In this document: positions 7,184 to 14,770 of the stretch, in pieces | Layout: each line of letters begins with the position of its first letter | Numbering within the stretch: position 1 is the first letter of the stretch | Assembly: GCA_020025175.1 (NCBI GenBank) | Contig: JAHHSM010000017.1 | Coordinates: 1-25,396 of the forward strand | Length of the DNA stretch: 25,396 nt | From: Oscillospiraceae bacterium | Lineage (GTDB): Bacteria > Bacillota > Clostridia > Oscillospirales > Oscillospiraceae | Direction: 5' to 3' | Made by a program: the position numbers and the translations under genes | Notes under the pieces: model-generated | Told to the model about the DNA's origin: nothing | Databases searched by the model: none | The model's input: only the letters and a program-made list of their open reading frames with translations

Positions 7184-8500
7184 ATGAATGATGAAAAAAA
7201 GTCCATTCGGTGTTCTTTTTGCGGCAAGCATGAGGATCAGGTGGAGCGGATTATTGCAGGTCCCGGCGCCTATATCTGCAATGAATGCGTACAGTTGTGC
7301 ATGAGTCTGCTGGATGAAGGATTCGAGGAAAGTCGTCATGATATTTCCGAGGAAATTGATCATTTGCCTGCGCCAAAAGAAATCAAAGACATTCTTGATC
7401 AGTATGTGATTGGACAGGATAGTGCTAAAATTGCACTTGCTGTTGCGGTGTATAATCACTACAAACGCATTTATTTTGGCGGTAATAATGATGTGGAGCT
7501 TCAAAAGAGCAATATTTTGATGATCGGTCCTACAGGCAGCGGAAAGACTCTGTTTGCACAGACGTTGGCGCGTATTTTAAAAGTTCCCTTTGCAATTGCG
7601 GATGCTACGACATTAACTGAAGCTGGTTATGTAGGTGACGATGTGGAGAATATCCTGCTTCGTTTGCTGCAGGCAGCTGACTATGATGTTGAGCGTGCGG
7701 AGCATGGTATTATCTATGTGGATGAAATCGACAAAATTGCTCGAAAGAGCGAAAATACATCGATTACACGTGATGTTTCCGGTGAGGGTGTGCAGCAGGC
7801 GCTGCTGAAGATCTTAGAAGGTACGGTTGCAAATGTGCCGCCTCAGGGTGGGCGCAAGCATCCGCATCAGGAATTTATCCATATTGATACAACAAACATT
7901 CTCTTTATTTGCGGCGGTGCGTTTGATGGCTTGGAGAAAATCATTGAGAAGCGTACCAACACGCAAGGCATTGGGTTTGGCAATGATGTGCATAGTAAAA
8001 ACGATCGTCCTGTAGGTGAAGTGCTGAAAGAGGTTCAGCCCCACGACTTGCTGAAGTTTGGCATTATTCCAGAGTTGGTCGGTCGTCTCCCGGTAATTGC
8101 ACCGTTGGAGTCTCTGGGAAAAGATGAACTTATCCGCATTTTGCAAGAACCTAAAAATGCATTGCTGAAGCAGTATAAGAGCCTGCTTGAGTATGATGAT
8201 GTAGAACTTGTTTTTGAAGATGAGGCGTTGGAAGCAATCGCTGACAAGGCGATTGAGCGCAATATCGGAGCAAGAGGTCTTCGTGCAGTGATGGAGGGAT
8301 TGTTGACTCCTGTTATGTACGATATTCCTTCTGATCCGACGATTGAGAAGGTTATCATTACAGCAGCATATGTGCGTGGTGAAGGCACAGTGGAACTGGT
8401 GCGTAATAAAGATCACATCGGTAGACGCGCAAAGTTGGAATCTGCAAAAAAAGCTGAAAATAATGTTGATCTTTCTGACCAGGATGCCTCAGAGTCGTAA
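7184..8500 (+). CDS. clpX: ATP-dependent Clp protease ATP-binding subunit ClpX
   Basis: An AAA+ unfoldase that feeds proteins into ClpP. The 438 residues begin with the N-terminal zinc-binding domain (C10, C13, C32, C35). These are followed by Walker A GPTGSGKT (115-122), the pore loop GYVG (148-151), Walker B VDEIDK (179-184), the IGF loop that docks on ClpP (263-265) and the arginine-finger region PELVGRLPV. All catalytic elements are present. GGAGGG at 7168-7173 supports ATG 7184. It is 21 bases from clpP and is the last gene before the terminator. Confidence 0.98.
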   Translation: MNDEKKSIRCSFCGKHEDQVERIIAGPGAYICNECVQLCMSLLDEGFEESRHDISEEIDHLPAPKEIKDILDQYVIGQDSAKIALAVAVYNHYKRIYFGGNNDVELQKSNILMIGPTGSGKTLFAQTLARILKVPFAIADATTLTEAGYVGDDVENILLRLLQAADYDVERAEHGIIYVDEIDKIARKSENTSITRDVSGEGVQQALLKILEGTVANVPPQGGRKHPHQEFIHIDTTNILFICGGAFDGLEKIIEKRTNTQGIGFGNDVHSKNDRPVGEVLKEVQPHDLLKFGIIPELVGRLPVIAPLESLGKDELIRILQEPKNALLKQYKSLLEYDDVELVFEDEALEAIADKAIERNIGARGLRAVMEGLLTPVMYDIPSDPTIEKVIITAAYVRGEGTVELVRNKDHIGRRAKLESAKKAENNVDLSDQDASES

Positions 8501-8513
8501 ATGAACAAAGTAG

Positions 8514-8545
8514 CAAGGGGGCGTGACAAACGTCCCCTTGTTTTT
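8514..8545 (+). terminator. Intrinsic terminator after clpX
   Basis: An 11-bp stem (CAAGGGGGCGT at 8514-8524 with ACGTCCCCTTG at 8530-8540, one G-T wobble), a GACAA loop, then TTTTT at 8541-8545. It lies 14 bases after the clpX stop and ends the tig-clpP-clpX unit, separating it from lon. Confidence 0.92.
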
Positions 8546-8602
8546 GTAAAGAAAATAGTTGGATTGCAAAGTGCGATGGTCAAAAGTTTCTTGTCATGAA
8601 GA

Positions 8603-8608
8603 TATAAG
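8603..8608 (+). promoter_or_regulatory. Candidate -10 box for lon
   Basis: TATAAG, five of six bases like the consensus, lies 67 bases before the lon start and after a strong terminator, so a promoter is needed nearby. No good -35 box is found 16-18 bases upstream. A rival reading is TTGTCA (8591-8596) with an extended TGCGATTTT at 8611-8619. Neither is decisive. Confidence 0.3.
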
Positions 8609-8610
8609 AG

Positions 8611-8645
8611 TGCGATTTTGATTTGGGGCAAATGATGGAATCGCA
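8611..8645 (+). promoter_or_regulatory. Hairpin in lon leader
   Basis: An outer 7-bp stem TGCGATT/AATCGCA (8611-8617 with 8639-8645) encloses an inner stem ATTTG/CAAAT (8621-8625 with 8629-8633) with a GGG loop. It lies 14 bases before the GGAGG of lon and would form in the leader RNA if transcription starts near 8615. Its role is unknown. Confidence 0.4.
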
Positions 8646-8674
8646 GAATTGCCACATTAGGAGGTGTGAAAAAT

Positions 8675-11077
8675 ATGGAAGCCCAAATGATAGATATGCC
8701 GGTATTGGCATTGCGCGGATTGACAATTTTTCCTAATATGCTGATGAATTTTGATGTAGAACGCGAAATTTCCGTAAAAGCGTTGGAAGCGGCAATGGAA
8801 AATAATCAGGATCTTTTTCTGGTTGCACAAAAAGAGATTTTTACAGAAATGCCGAAGCAAAAAGATCTATACACTATTGGAACCATTTCTCATATTCGTC
8901 AGATTTTACGTGTTTCTGAGACGAATGTGCGTGTGATGATCGAGGGTAAAAAACGTGCCAAATTGGATTCTTTGGTCCAGGAAAGCCCATATCTGCTTGG
9001 TACAATTGAACAAGTTGAGGAAGAGGACGCGCCGCAGCAAAACACGTTGATGGCGGAGGCTCTTTTGCGCCAATGTTATGCTGTTTTTGGAGAATATCAT
9101 GATGTGGCACCCCGTATGACTACGGAAGTACTGACAACGGTGCTTTCCAGCCGCGATCCTGGTTATTTAGCAGATTATATTGCCCAAAATACCAGCTTGC
9201 GCCATCAAGATAAACAGCAAATTTTGGAAGAACTTTCTCCTTTGGAGCGCTTGAAGACTCTAAATACAATTCTTGCGCGCGAGTTAGAAGTGATTGCTAT
9301 TGAACAGGATCTGGAGGGAAAGGTTCGGGAGCGCCTGGCGAAAACACAGAAAGATTACATATTGCGTGAGCAAATGAAGGTGCTGCAGGAAGAATTGGGT
9401 GAAGGAGATACTGTCAGTGAAGCGCTGGAGTATCAGGAAAAGATCCTGGCACTGGAACTGCCGCAGGATATTGAGGAAAAGCTTCTCAAGGAAGTTGAAC
9501 GCATGGCAAAGCAGTCTTACGGCAGTGCCGAAGGTTCCGTTTTACGCAATTATTTAGATATTTGTCTGGAACTTCCGTGGAATGAGTATAATGAAGACCG
9601 CGTGGATGTGGGTGAGGCTCGGAAGCTTCTTGATCGTGACCATTTTGGATTGGAAAAGGTGAAGGAGCGCATTCTTGAATATCTAGCTGTTCGGCAGATC
9701 AATCCGGAGGCCAAAGGGCAGATTCTTTGCTTGGTGGGCCCCCCAGGTGTTGGTAAGACGTCTATTGCGATTTCTATTGCCCATGCAATGAATCGTAAAC
9801 TTGCAAGATTATCTCTTGGCGGTGTACACGATGAAGCTGAAATTCGCGGACATCGAAAAACGTATGTGGGTGCCATGCCAGGGCGGATTGTGAATGCATT
9901 GATTCAGTGCGGATCCATGAATCCGTTGATGGTACTGGATGAAGTGGATAAAATTGGAAGCGACTATCGTGGTGATCCATCTGCTGCCTTGCTGGAAGTA
10001 CTTGACAATGCACAAAATATTTCCTTTAGAGATCACTATTTAGAAATTCCTTTGGATCTATCGAAAATCATGTTTATCACAACGGCAAATACAACAGACA
10101 CGATTCCGCGCCCGTTGCTGGATCGTATGGAAGTGATTGAGCTTTCAAGCTATACCGATGAAGAGAAAGTTCAGATTGCAAAGCGGTATTTATTGCCCAA
10201 ACAGATGGAAGCGACCGGCCTCAAGCGCTCTCAGCTAAAGGTCAGTGACGCGGCGCTGCGTTCTGTTATTGCAGGTTATACCCGTGAATCAGGTGTTCGT
10301 GCATTGGAGCGTATGATGGGTGCGATTTGCCGTAAAACAGCGATTCGGCTGGTAGATGGCACAGTGGAACGGCTCAGCGTGACCCCTAAAAATATGCAGG
10401 ATGTACTTGGACCTGTAAAAATTCATCCCGAAGTGCGTGGTGCCGGAAAAGATGCGGGCATTGTAACCGGCCTTGCATGGACATCTGTGGGTGGCGAGCT
10501 TTTGGAAGTGGAAGTCAACCTGATGGACGGTACAGGGAAAATTGAATGTACTGGCAATCTGGGCGATGTGATGAAAGAGTCTATTCATATTGCTGTTTCT
10601 TGTCTGCGCAGCCGTTCTAAAGCATTGCATTTGGATCCTGATTTTTATAAAAATAAGGATATTCATGTGCATTTCCCTGAGGGGGCAGTGCCAAAGGATG
10701 GTCCTTCAGCAGGTATTACGATTACAACAGCCATTATTTCTGCCATGACAGAAAAAACGGTACGTCGCGATTTGGCAATGACGGGTGAAATTTCATTGCA
10801 TGGTCGGGTACTGCCAATTGGTGGATTGAGAGAGAAGACCATGGCTGCATTGCGCAATGGTGTAAAGACAGTGATCATTCCAAAAGGAAATGTTCCTGAT
10901 TTGGAAGAGATTGATCCCGCTGTGAGAGAACAACTTCATTTTGTACCTGCGGAAACGATTGAGGATGTCCTTGATGAAGCATTTCCGACTGTGTTAGGGA
11001 AAAAAAGGGGAAACCAAACGAAAACGATTTCTATAACCGAGAAAATACAGAGTGAATCCGTATCCATCCACCAATGA
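8675..11077 (+). CDS. lon: ATP-dependent protease Lon (LonA type)
   Basis: A soluble AAA+ serine protease that degrades damaged and regulatory proteins. The 800 residues show an N-terminal LON substrate-binding domain (about 8-200), a coiled-coil linker, Walker A GPPGVGKT (355-362), Walker B MVLDEVDK (419-426), and a C-terminal protease domain with the S678-K721 dyad (PKDGPSAG and GGLREKTMAA). The 43-residue dyad spacing equals that of E. coli Lon. The frame is open from GTG 8666, but GGAGG at 8660-8664 would be too close; ATG 8675 is preferred. There is no membrane segment, which excludes LonB. B. subtilis has lonB between clpX and lonA; here it is absent. Confidence 0.98.
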   Translation: MEAQMIDMPVLALRGLTIFPNMLMNFDVEREISVKALEAAMENNQDLFLVAQKEIFTEMPKQKDLYTIGTISHIRQILRVSETNVRVMIEGKKRAKLDSLVQESPYLLGTIEQVEEEDAPQQNTLMAEALLRQCYAVFGEYHDVAPRMTTEVLTTVLSSRDPGYLADYIAQNTSLRHQDKQQILEELSPLERLKTLNTILARELEVIAIEQDLEGKVRERLAKTQKDYILREQMKVLQEELGEGDTVSEALEYQEKILALELPQDIEEKLLKEVERMAKQSYGSAEGSVLRNYLDICLELPWNEYNEDRVDVGEARKLLDRDHFGLEKVKERILEYLAVRQINPEAKGQILCLVGPPGVGKTSIAISIAHAMNRKLARLSLGGVHDEAEIRGHRKTYVGAMPGRIVNALIQCGSMNPLMVLDEVDKIGSDYRGDPSAALLEVLDNAQNISFRDHYLEIPLDLSKIMFITTANTTDTIPRPLLDRMEVIELSSYTDEEKVQIAKRYLLPKQMEATGLKRSQLKVSDAALRSVIAGYTRESGVRALERMMGAICRKTAIRLVDGTVERLSVTPKNMQDVLGPVKIHPEVRGAGKDAGIVTGLAWTSVGGELLEVEVNLMDGTGKIECTGNLGDVMKESIHIAVSCLRSRSKALHLDPDFYKNKDIHVHFPEGAVPKDGPSAGITITTAIISAMTEKTVRRDLAMTGEISLHGRVLPIGGLREKTMAALRNGVKTVIIPKGNVPDLEEIDPAVREQLHFVPAETIEDVLDEAFPTVLGKKRGNQTKTISITEKIQSESVSIHQ

Positions 11078-11101
11078 GTGAGATAGAGAGGAGCGAGAAT
11101 T

Positions 11102-11686
11102 TTGAATTTTAGTAAAGCGGAATTTATTATGTCTGCCGTAGAGCCATCTAAATTTATTCGGGATGGCCTGCCGCAAATTGCATTTGCCGGTCGTTCCAAT
11201 GTAGGAAAATCCTCAGTGATTAACCGCGTGTTAAGTCGTAAGAATTTTGCGCATGTTGGTGCAACACCTGGCAAAACATCCCAGGTAAATTATTTCAAAA
11301 TTGATGGAAAAAGCTACCTTGTAGATTTGCCCGGTTATGGTTATGCGAAAGTTTCTAAGGCGGAGCGTGACCGCTGGGGACGTCTGATGGAAGGATATTT
11401 TGCATCTGGGTTAATTACATTAGGCGTACAGATTGTCGATTCTCGTCACAAGCCTACTGCGGATGATATAACGATGACAGAATGGTTTTATGGAACGGGC
11501 TGCCCACTGCTGATTGTTGCAAATAAGCTTGACAAGCTGAAAAAAAGTGAAATCGAACCCAACATAGAAAGGATTCGGCAAACATTGTGCCCGGATGGGG
11601 AAGCGGAAGTGATTCCTTTCTCCGCAGAAAAAGGAATTGGTAAAGAAGAGTTGATTTATCGTATCAATGATATGATTGGAATCTGA
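11102..11686 (+). CDS. engB: Ribosome biogenesis GTP-binding protein EngB (YsxC/YihA)
   Basis: An essential small GTPase for 50S assembly. Of the 194 residues, G1 is GRSNVGKS (30-37), G3 DLPG (75-78), G4 NKLD (141-144) and G5 SAEKG (174-178). The start is TTG 11102: it follows GAGAGGAG (11086-11093) by 8 bases, and the resulting MNFSKAEFIMSAVEPSKF aligns with the conserved family N-terminus. The later in-frame ATG 11129 would remove part of this block and has no comparable ribosome site. The lon-engB pair is a conserved Firmicutes neighbourhood. It lies 24 bases after lon and is followed at once by a terminator. Confidence 0.96.
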   Translation: MNFSKAEFIMSAVEPSKFIRDGLPQIAFAGRSNVGKSSVINRVLSRKNFAHVGATPGKTSQVNYFKIDGKSYLVDLPGYGYAKVSKAERDRWGRLMEGYFASGLITLGVQIVDSRHKPTADDITMTEWFYGTGCPLLIVANKLDKLKKSEIEPNIERIRQTLCPDGEAEVIPFSAEKGIGKEELIYRINDMIGI

Positions 11687-11724
11687 AAAGGTGGGGAAAT
11701 GCAGATGTATTTCCCCGCCTTTTT
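11686..11724 (+). terminator. Intrinsic terminator overlapping the engB stop
   Basis: A 15-bp stem (AAAAGGTGGGGAAAT at 11686-11700 with ATTTCCCCGCCTTTT at 11709-11723, one G-T wobble) with an 8-base loop and a T run to 11724. The left arm starts at the last base of the engB TGA. It separates lon-engB from the pyrH unit. The A-rich left arm means it could also act for the opposite strand. Confidence 0.92.
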
Positions 11725-11772
11725 GCGAAAGTTTTACATTCTATGAAAAAATTGCAAACAATAAAAAAACTT

Positions 11773-11808
11773 TTGTATTACCTCTATGCAAAATGGTAAA
11801 AATATTAT
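11773..11808 (+). promoter_or_regulatory. AT-rich candidate promoter for the pyrH operon
   Basis: After the engB terminator and before pyrH lie about 165 AT-rich bases. A plausible pair is TTGTAT (11773-11778) and an extended TGGTAAAAA -10 (11794-11802) with an 18-base spacer; TATTAT at 11803-11808 and TTGCAA at 11752-11757 are alternatives. A promoter must be close by, since a long operon begins here, but the exact element is uncertain. Confidence 0.35.
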
Positions 11809-11890
11809 AAAATATGTAAGATATAAAAATAAGTGAAGTGGTCTGAAATGGATCGGTTCGTGATAGAAATAGAGATGGAGGGAATACAGA

Positions 11891-12610
11891 ATGCAAAAGC
11901 CCCAGTATAAGAGAATCCTGCTGAAGATCAGTGGAGAGGCGCTTGCGGGAGATAAACATTTTGGCCTTGATTTTGATGTAATTGATAATGTATGTGATGT
12001 CGTGAAGCAGTGCATTGATATGGGTGTTGAAGTTGGCATCGTTATTGGTGGCGGTAACTTCTGGCGTGGCGTGAAAAATGGTACCGGTAAAATGGAGCGC
12101 ACCCGTGCAGACCATATGGGTATGTTGGCTACAGTTATGAACTGCCTTGCGGTTGCTGACGTTTTGGAGCAGAAAGGTGTGCCTGTTCGTGTGCAGACTG
12201 CAATTGAAATGCGCGCCATTGCAGAGCCCTATATCCGCTTGCGCGCTGTGCATCAATTGGAGAAGGGAAGCGTTGTCATTTTTGGATGCGGTACAGGAAA
12301 CCCCTATTTTTCTACAGATACAGCCGCTGTTCTTCGTGCTGCGGAGATCAATGCTGATGTGATTATGTTGGCAAAGAATGTAGATGGTGTCTATGATTCT
12401 GATCCTGCTAAGAACCCCGATGCAAAGAAATATGATGAGATCAGCTACGATGATGTATTGGCACAACATTTGAATGTCATGGATTCGACAGCAACTTCAC
12501 TGTCTATGGATAATAAAATTCCAGTATTGCTGTTTGCATTGGAGGACCCTCAGAATATTATTCGTGCGATTTGCGGTGAAAATGTTGGCACAATTGTGAA
12601 GGAGGCTTAA
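11891..12610 (+). CDS. pyrH: Uridylate kinase (UMP kinase)
   Basis: A hexameric bacterial UMP kinase of the amino-acid-kinase fold, making UDP for pyrimidine and cell-wall precursors. The 239 residues include LLKISGEAL (10-18), GGGNFWRG (53-60), R72-A-D74-HMGMLAT, GTGNPYFSTD (134-143) and LAKNVDGVYDSDP (160-172). GGAGGG at 11877-11882 sets the start. It opens the frr-uppS-cdsA-dxr-rseP-ispG-polC run. In most Firmicutes rpsB-tsf lies immediately upstream; here that place is taken by the lon-engB terminator. Confidence 0.98.
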   Translation: MQKPQYKRILLKISGEALAGDKHFGLDFDVIDNVCDVVKQCIDMGVEVGIVIGGGNFWRGVKNGTGKMERTRADHMGMLATVMNCLAVADVLEQKGVPVRVQTAIEMRAIAEPYIRLRAVHQLEKGSVVIFGCGTGNPYFSTDTAAVLRAAEINADVIMLAKNVDGVYDSDPAKNPDAKKYDEISYDDVLAQHLNVMDSTATSLSMDNKIPVLLFALEDPQNIIRAICGENVGTIVKEA

Positions 12611-12614
12611 GACG

Positions 12615-13169
12615 ATGAAGGAAGAATATCGCATTTATGAAGAAAAAATGAAAAAAACCATCGACGCTTTACATGGTGATTTCGGCAGTGTCCGCGCTGG
12701 ACGCGCCAATGCACAGGTGCTTGATAAGCTGCGCGTTGATTACTACGGTGCGCCCACACCGATTAACCAGATTGGCGGCATTACCTCTCCCGATTCCCGT
12801 ACACTGGTGATCCAGCCTTGGGATAAGGCGGCATTGAAGCTGATCGAAAAGGCAATTTACGAGTCTGATTTGGGTATTAATCCTCAGAATGATGGTTCTT
12901 GCATTCGCTTGACTTTCCCTCAGTTGACGGAAGAACGTCGTCAGGAATTGACGAAGTTGGTTCGTAAATATGCTGAAAACAGTAAAGTTGCCATTCGCAA
13001 TATCCGCCGCGATGCAATGGACACTTTCAAGGGGCAGAAAAAGAGATCTGAAATTACAGACGATGATTTGAAGGATATCGAAAAGGATATGCAGGATCTG
13101 ACCGATAAGATGTGCAAGGAAATTGATACTCTGCTGGATAAGAAGCAGAAGGAATTAATGTCCGTTTGA
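12615..13169 (+). CDS. frr: Ribosome recycling factor
   Basis: Splits post-termination ribosomes together with EF-G. The length of 184 residues is standard, as are the family blocks VRAGRAN (26-32), YYGAPTPINQIGGI (43-56) and AIRNIRRDAMD (126-136) with the conserved Arg pair. The AAGGAGG site at 12599-12605 lies inside the end of pyrH, and only 4 bases separate the two genes, which suggests coupled translation. Confidence 0.98.
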   Translation: MKEEYRIYEEKMKKTIDALHGDFGSVRAGRANAQVLDKLRVDYYGAPTPINQIGGITSPDSRTLVIQPWDKAALKLIEKAIYESDLGINPQNDGSCIRLTFPQLTEERRQELTKLVRKYAENSKVAIRNIRRDAMDTFKGQKKRSEITDDDLKDIEKDMQDLTDKMCKEIDTLLDKKQKELMSV

Positions 13170-13189
13170 TCCGTAGGTGGTATTGGTTT

Positions 13190-13939
13190 ATGGCTTTTTT
13201 CAAGTCGAAATCTGGAAATACGGCGGGGTTAGTGGATCTTGACCACTTGCCCCGCCACATCGCTATTATTATGGACGGCAATGGCCGCTGGGCAAAAAAA
13301 CGCGGACTCCCTAGAACGGCTGGGCATAAGGTAGGGGCAGAAGTATTTCGTACGATCGCAACCTACTGCAAAGATCTTGGCGTCGATTATTTAACAGTGT
13401 ATGCATTTTCAACAGAGAATTGGAAACGTCCGCAAGATGAAGTAAATACGATTATGACCCTTTTGAAGAAATATTTGTTAGAATCCATTGACACAATGGC
13501 TAAAGACAATATTCGCCTTCGTTTTTTGGGTGATTTAAGTGTGCTTTCCGAGGAGTTGCAGGAACTCACAGAAGAGACAAATGCAATATCTGCAACACTG
13601 GATGGATTTCAAGCGAATATCTGTCTAAACTATGGAGGAAGAGATGAAATCCTTCGTGCAGCGCGTAGTTTTGCAGAAGATTGTGCTATAGGTACAATCG
13701 GTGCGGATGCTTTGACGGAAGAATTGTTTTCTGAAAAGCTTTTTTCCGGTGGATTACCAGATCCGGATCTCATTATTCGACCAGGTGGAGAAAAGCGCGT
13801 ATCAAACTTTCTGTTATGGCAGTGCGCATATTCGGAATTTATTTTTACCGACACATTGTGGCCGGATTTCAAAAAAGAAGATCTGGATGCGGCAATCATA
13901 GAATATCAGAGTCGTAATCGCAGATATGGAGGAGTTTAA
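13190..13939 (+). CDS. uppS: Isoprenyl transferase (undecaprenyl diphosphate synthase)
   Basis: A cis-prenyltransferase that makes the C55 lipid carrier for cell-wall synthesis. The catalytic Asp is D29 in IIMDGNGRWAKKRGLP, with NYGGRDEI at 147-154. The pyrophosphate-binding block reads IIRPGGEKRVSNFLLWQ, retaining R197, E201, R203 and S205. The usual T-S-G-E or P-S-G-E reads P-G-G-E here. The frame extends up to a TTG overlapping frr, but ATG 13190, 9 bases after AGGTGG (13175-13180), gives 249 residues, normal for the family. It overlaps cdsA by one base. Confidence 0.96.
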   Translation: MAFFKSKSGNTAGLVDLDHLPRHIAIIMDGNGRWAKKRGLPRTAGHKVGAEVFRTIATYCKDLGVDYLTVYAFSTENWKRPQDEVNTIMTLLKKYLLESIDTMAKDNIRLRFLGDLSVLSEELQELTEETNAISATLDGFQANICLNYGGRDEILRAARSFAEDCAIGTIGADALTEELFSEKLFSGGLPDPDLIIRPGGEKRVSNFLLWQCAYSEFIFTDTLWPDFKKEDLDAAIIEYQSRNRRYGGV

Positions 13940-14751
13940 TGGCTACACGTATATTAACTGCTGTGATTTGGATACCGATTATTGTATTGCTGTTTACATT
14001 CGCACCGATCTGGGGCGTTGCGTTAGCAGTTTCAATGATATCGGCCATTGGAGTCTATGAACTATTGTGGACAACCGGATTTGTCAGACAAAAGGGATTG
14101 TGTGCATATGGTTGTGCATTTGCGGCAGTGATCCCGATTTGGACTTATTTTAGCGGTGAGTTATATTTGCTTTTAGCAGCAACTCTGGTATTAGTATCTA
14201 TTTGCTTTTTGGACGGCATGATGCACCAGGCGGCAATTAAATTTGAAATGGTTGCCGGTGTCCTTTTTGCTGCAATTATTATCCCGTGTTTTTTATGTGC
14301 TTTTTTACGAATGGAAATGAATATGGGAACACGGCTGATGTTTGCGCTGCCGTTGCTTTATTCCTTTTGTAGTGATGCAGGGGGATACTTTGCCGGGCGG
14401 TTGTTCGGAAAGCATAAGTTAGCACCGAATCTGTCCCCTAAAAAGACAGTGGAAGGTTCCGTTGGTGCGGTTTTGTTTGCGGTTATTGGAGGCTTTGCAT
14501 TTGCATTAGTTGCAGAATACTGCTTTGGGATGACAGCAACAAACTACTTGGCATTGGCACTGTTCGGCATTCCGCTAAGTATCACTGCACAGTTTGGTGA
14601 CTTGGTGTTTTCGTATATTAAGCGCCAATTTGGTATCAAAGACTATGGTAAAATATTTGTGGGTCATGGTGGTGTTCTTGATCGCTTTGACAGCGTGATC
14701 TTTGTAGCACCAGCATTGGAACTTTTGCTGTATGCAGTTCAAATTTTCTGA
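13939..14751 (+). CDS. cdsA: Phosphatidate cytidylyltransferase (CDP-diglyceride synthase)
   Basis: An integral membrane enzyme making CDP-diacylglycerol from phosphatidate and CTP. The 270 residues consist of about eight hydrophobic segments. The C-terminal family signature is present: S225-Y-I-K228-R229, K234-D235, H243-G-G, D248-R249 and D251. SDAGGYFAG (145-153) and LSPKKTVEG (165-173) also fit. In the signature, V241 stands where Pro is usual in the PGHGG stretch. The start overlaps the uppS stop in a TAATG, with GGAGG at 13928-13932. Confidence 0.96.
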   Translation: MATRILTAVIWIPIIVLLFTFAPIWGVALAVSMISAIGVYELLWTTGFVRQKGLCAYGCAFAAVIPIWTYFSGELYLLLAATLVLVSICFLDGMMHQAAIKFEMVAGVLFAAIIIPCFLCAFLRMEMNMGTRLMFALPLLYSFCSDAGGYFAGRLFGKHKLAPNLSPKKTVEGSVGAVLFAVIGGFAFALVAEYCFGMTATNYLALALFGIPLSITAQFGDLVFSYIKRQFGIKDYGKIFVGHGGVLDRFDSVIFVAPALELLLYAVQIF

Positions 14752-14770
14752 GATATAAAGAGGAAAACAA

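Noticed and set aside
8578..8596. GGTCAAA heptad upstream of lon as a CtsR operator
   Set aside because: CtsR needs two directly repeated heptads with a 3-base spacer. Only one is present and the following bases do not match.
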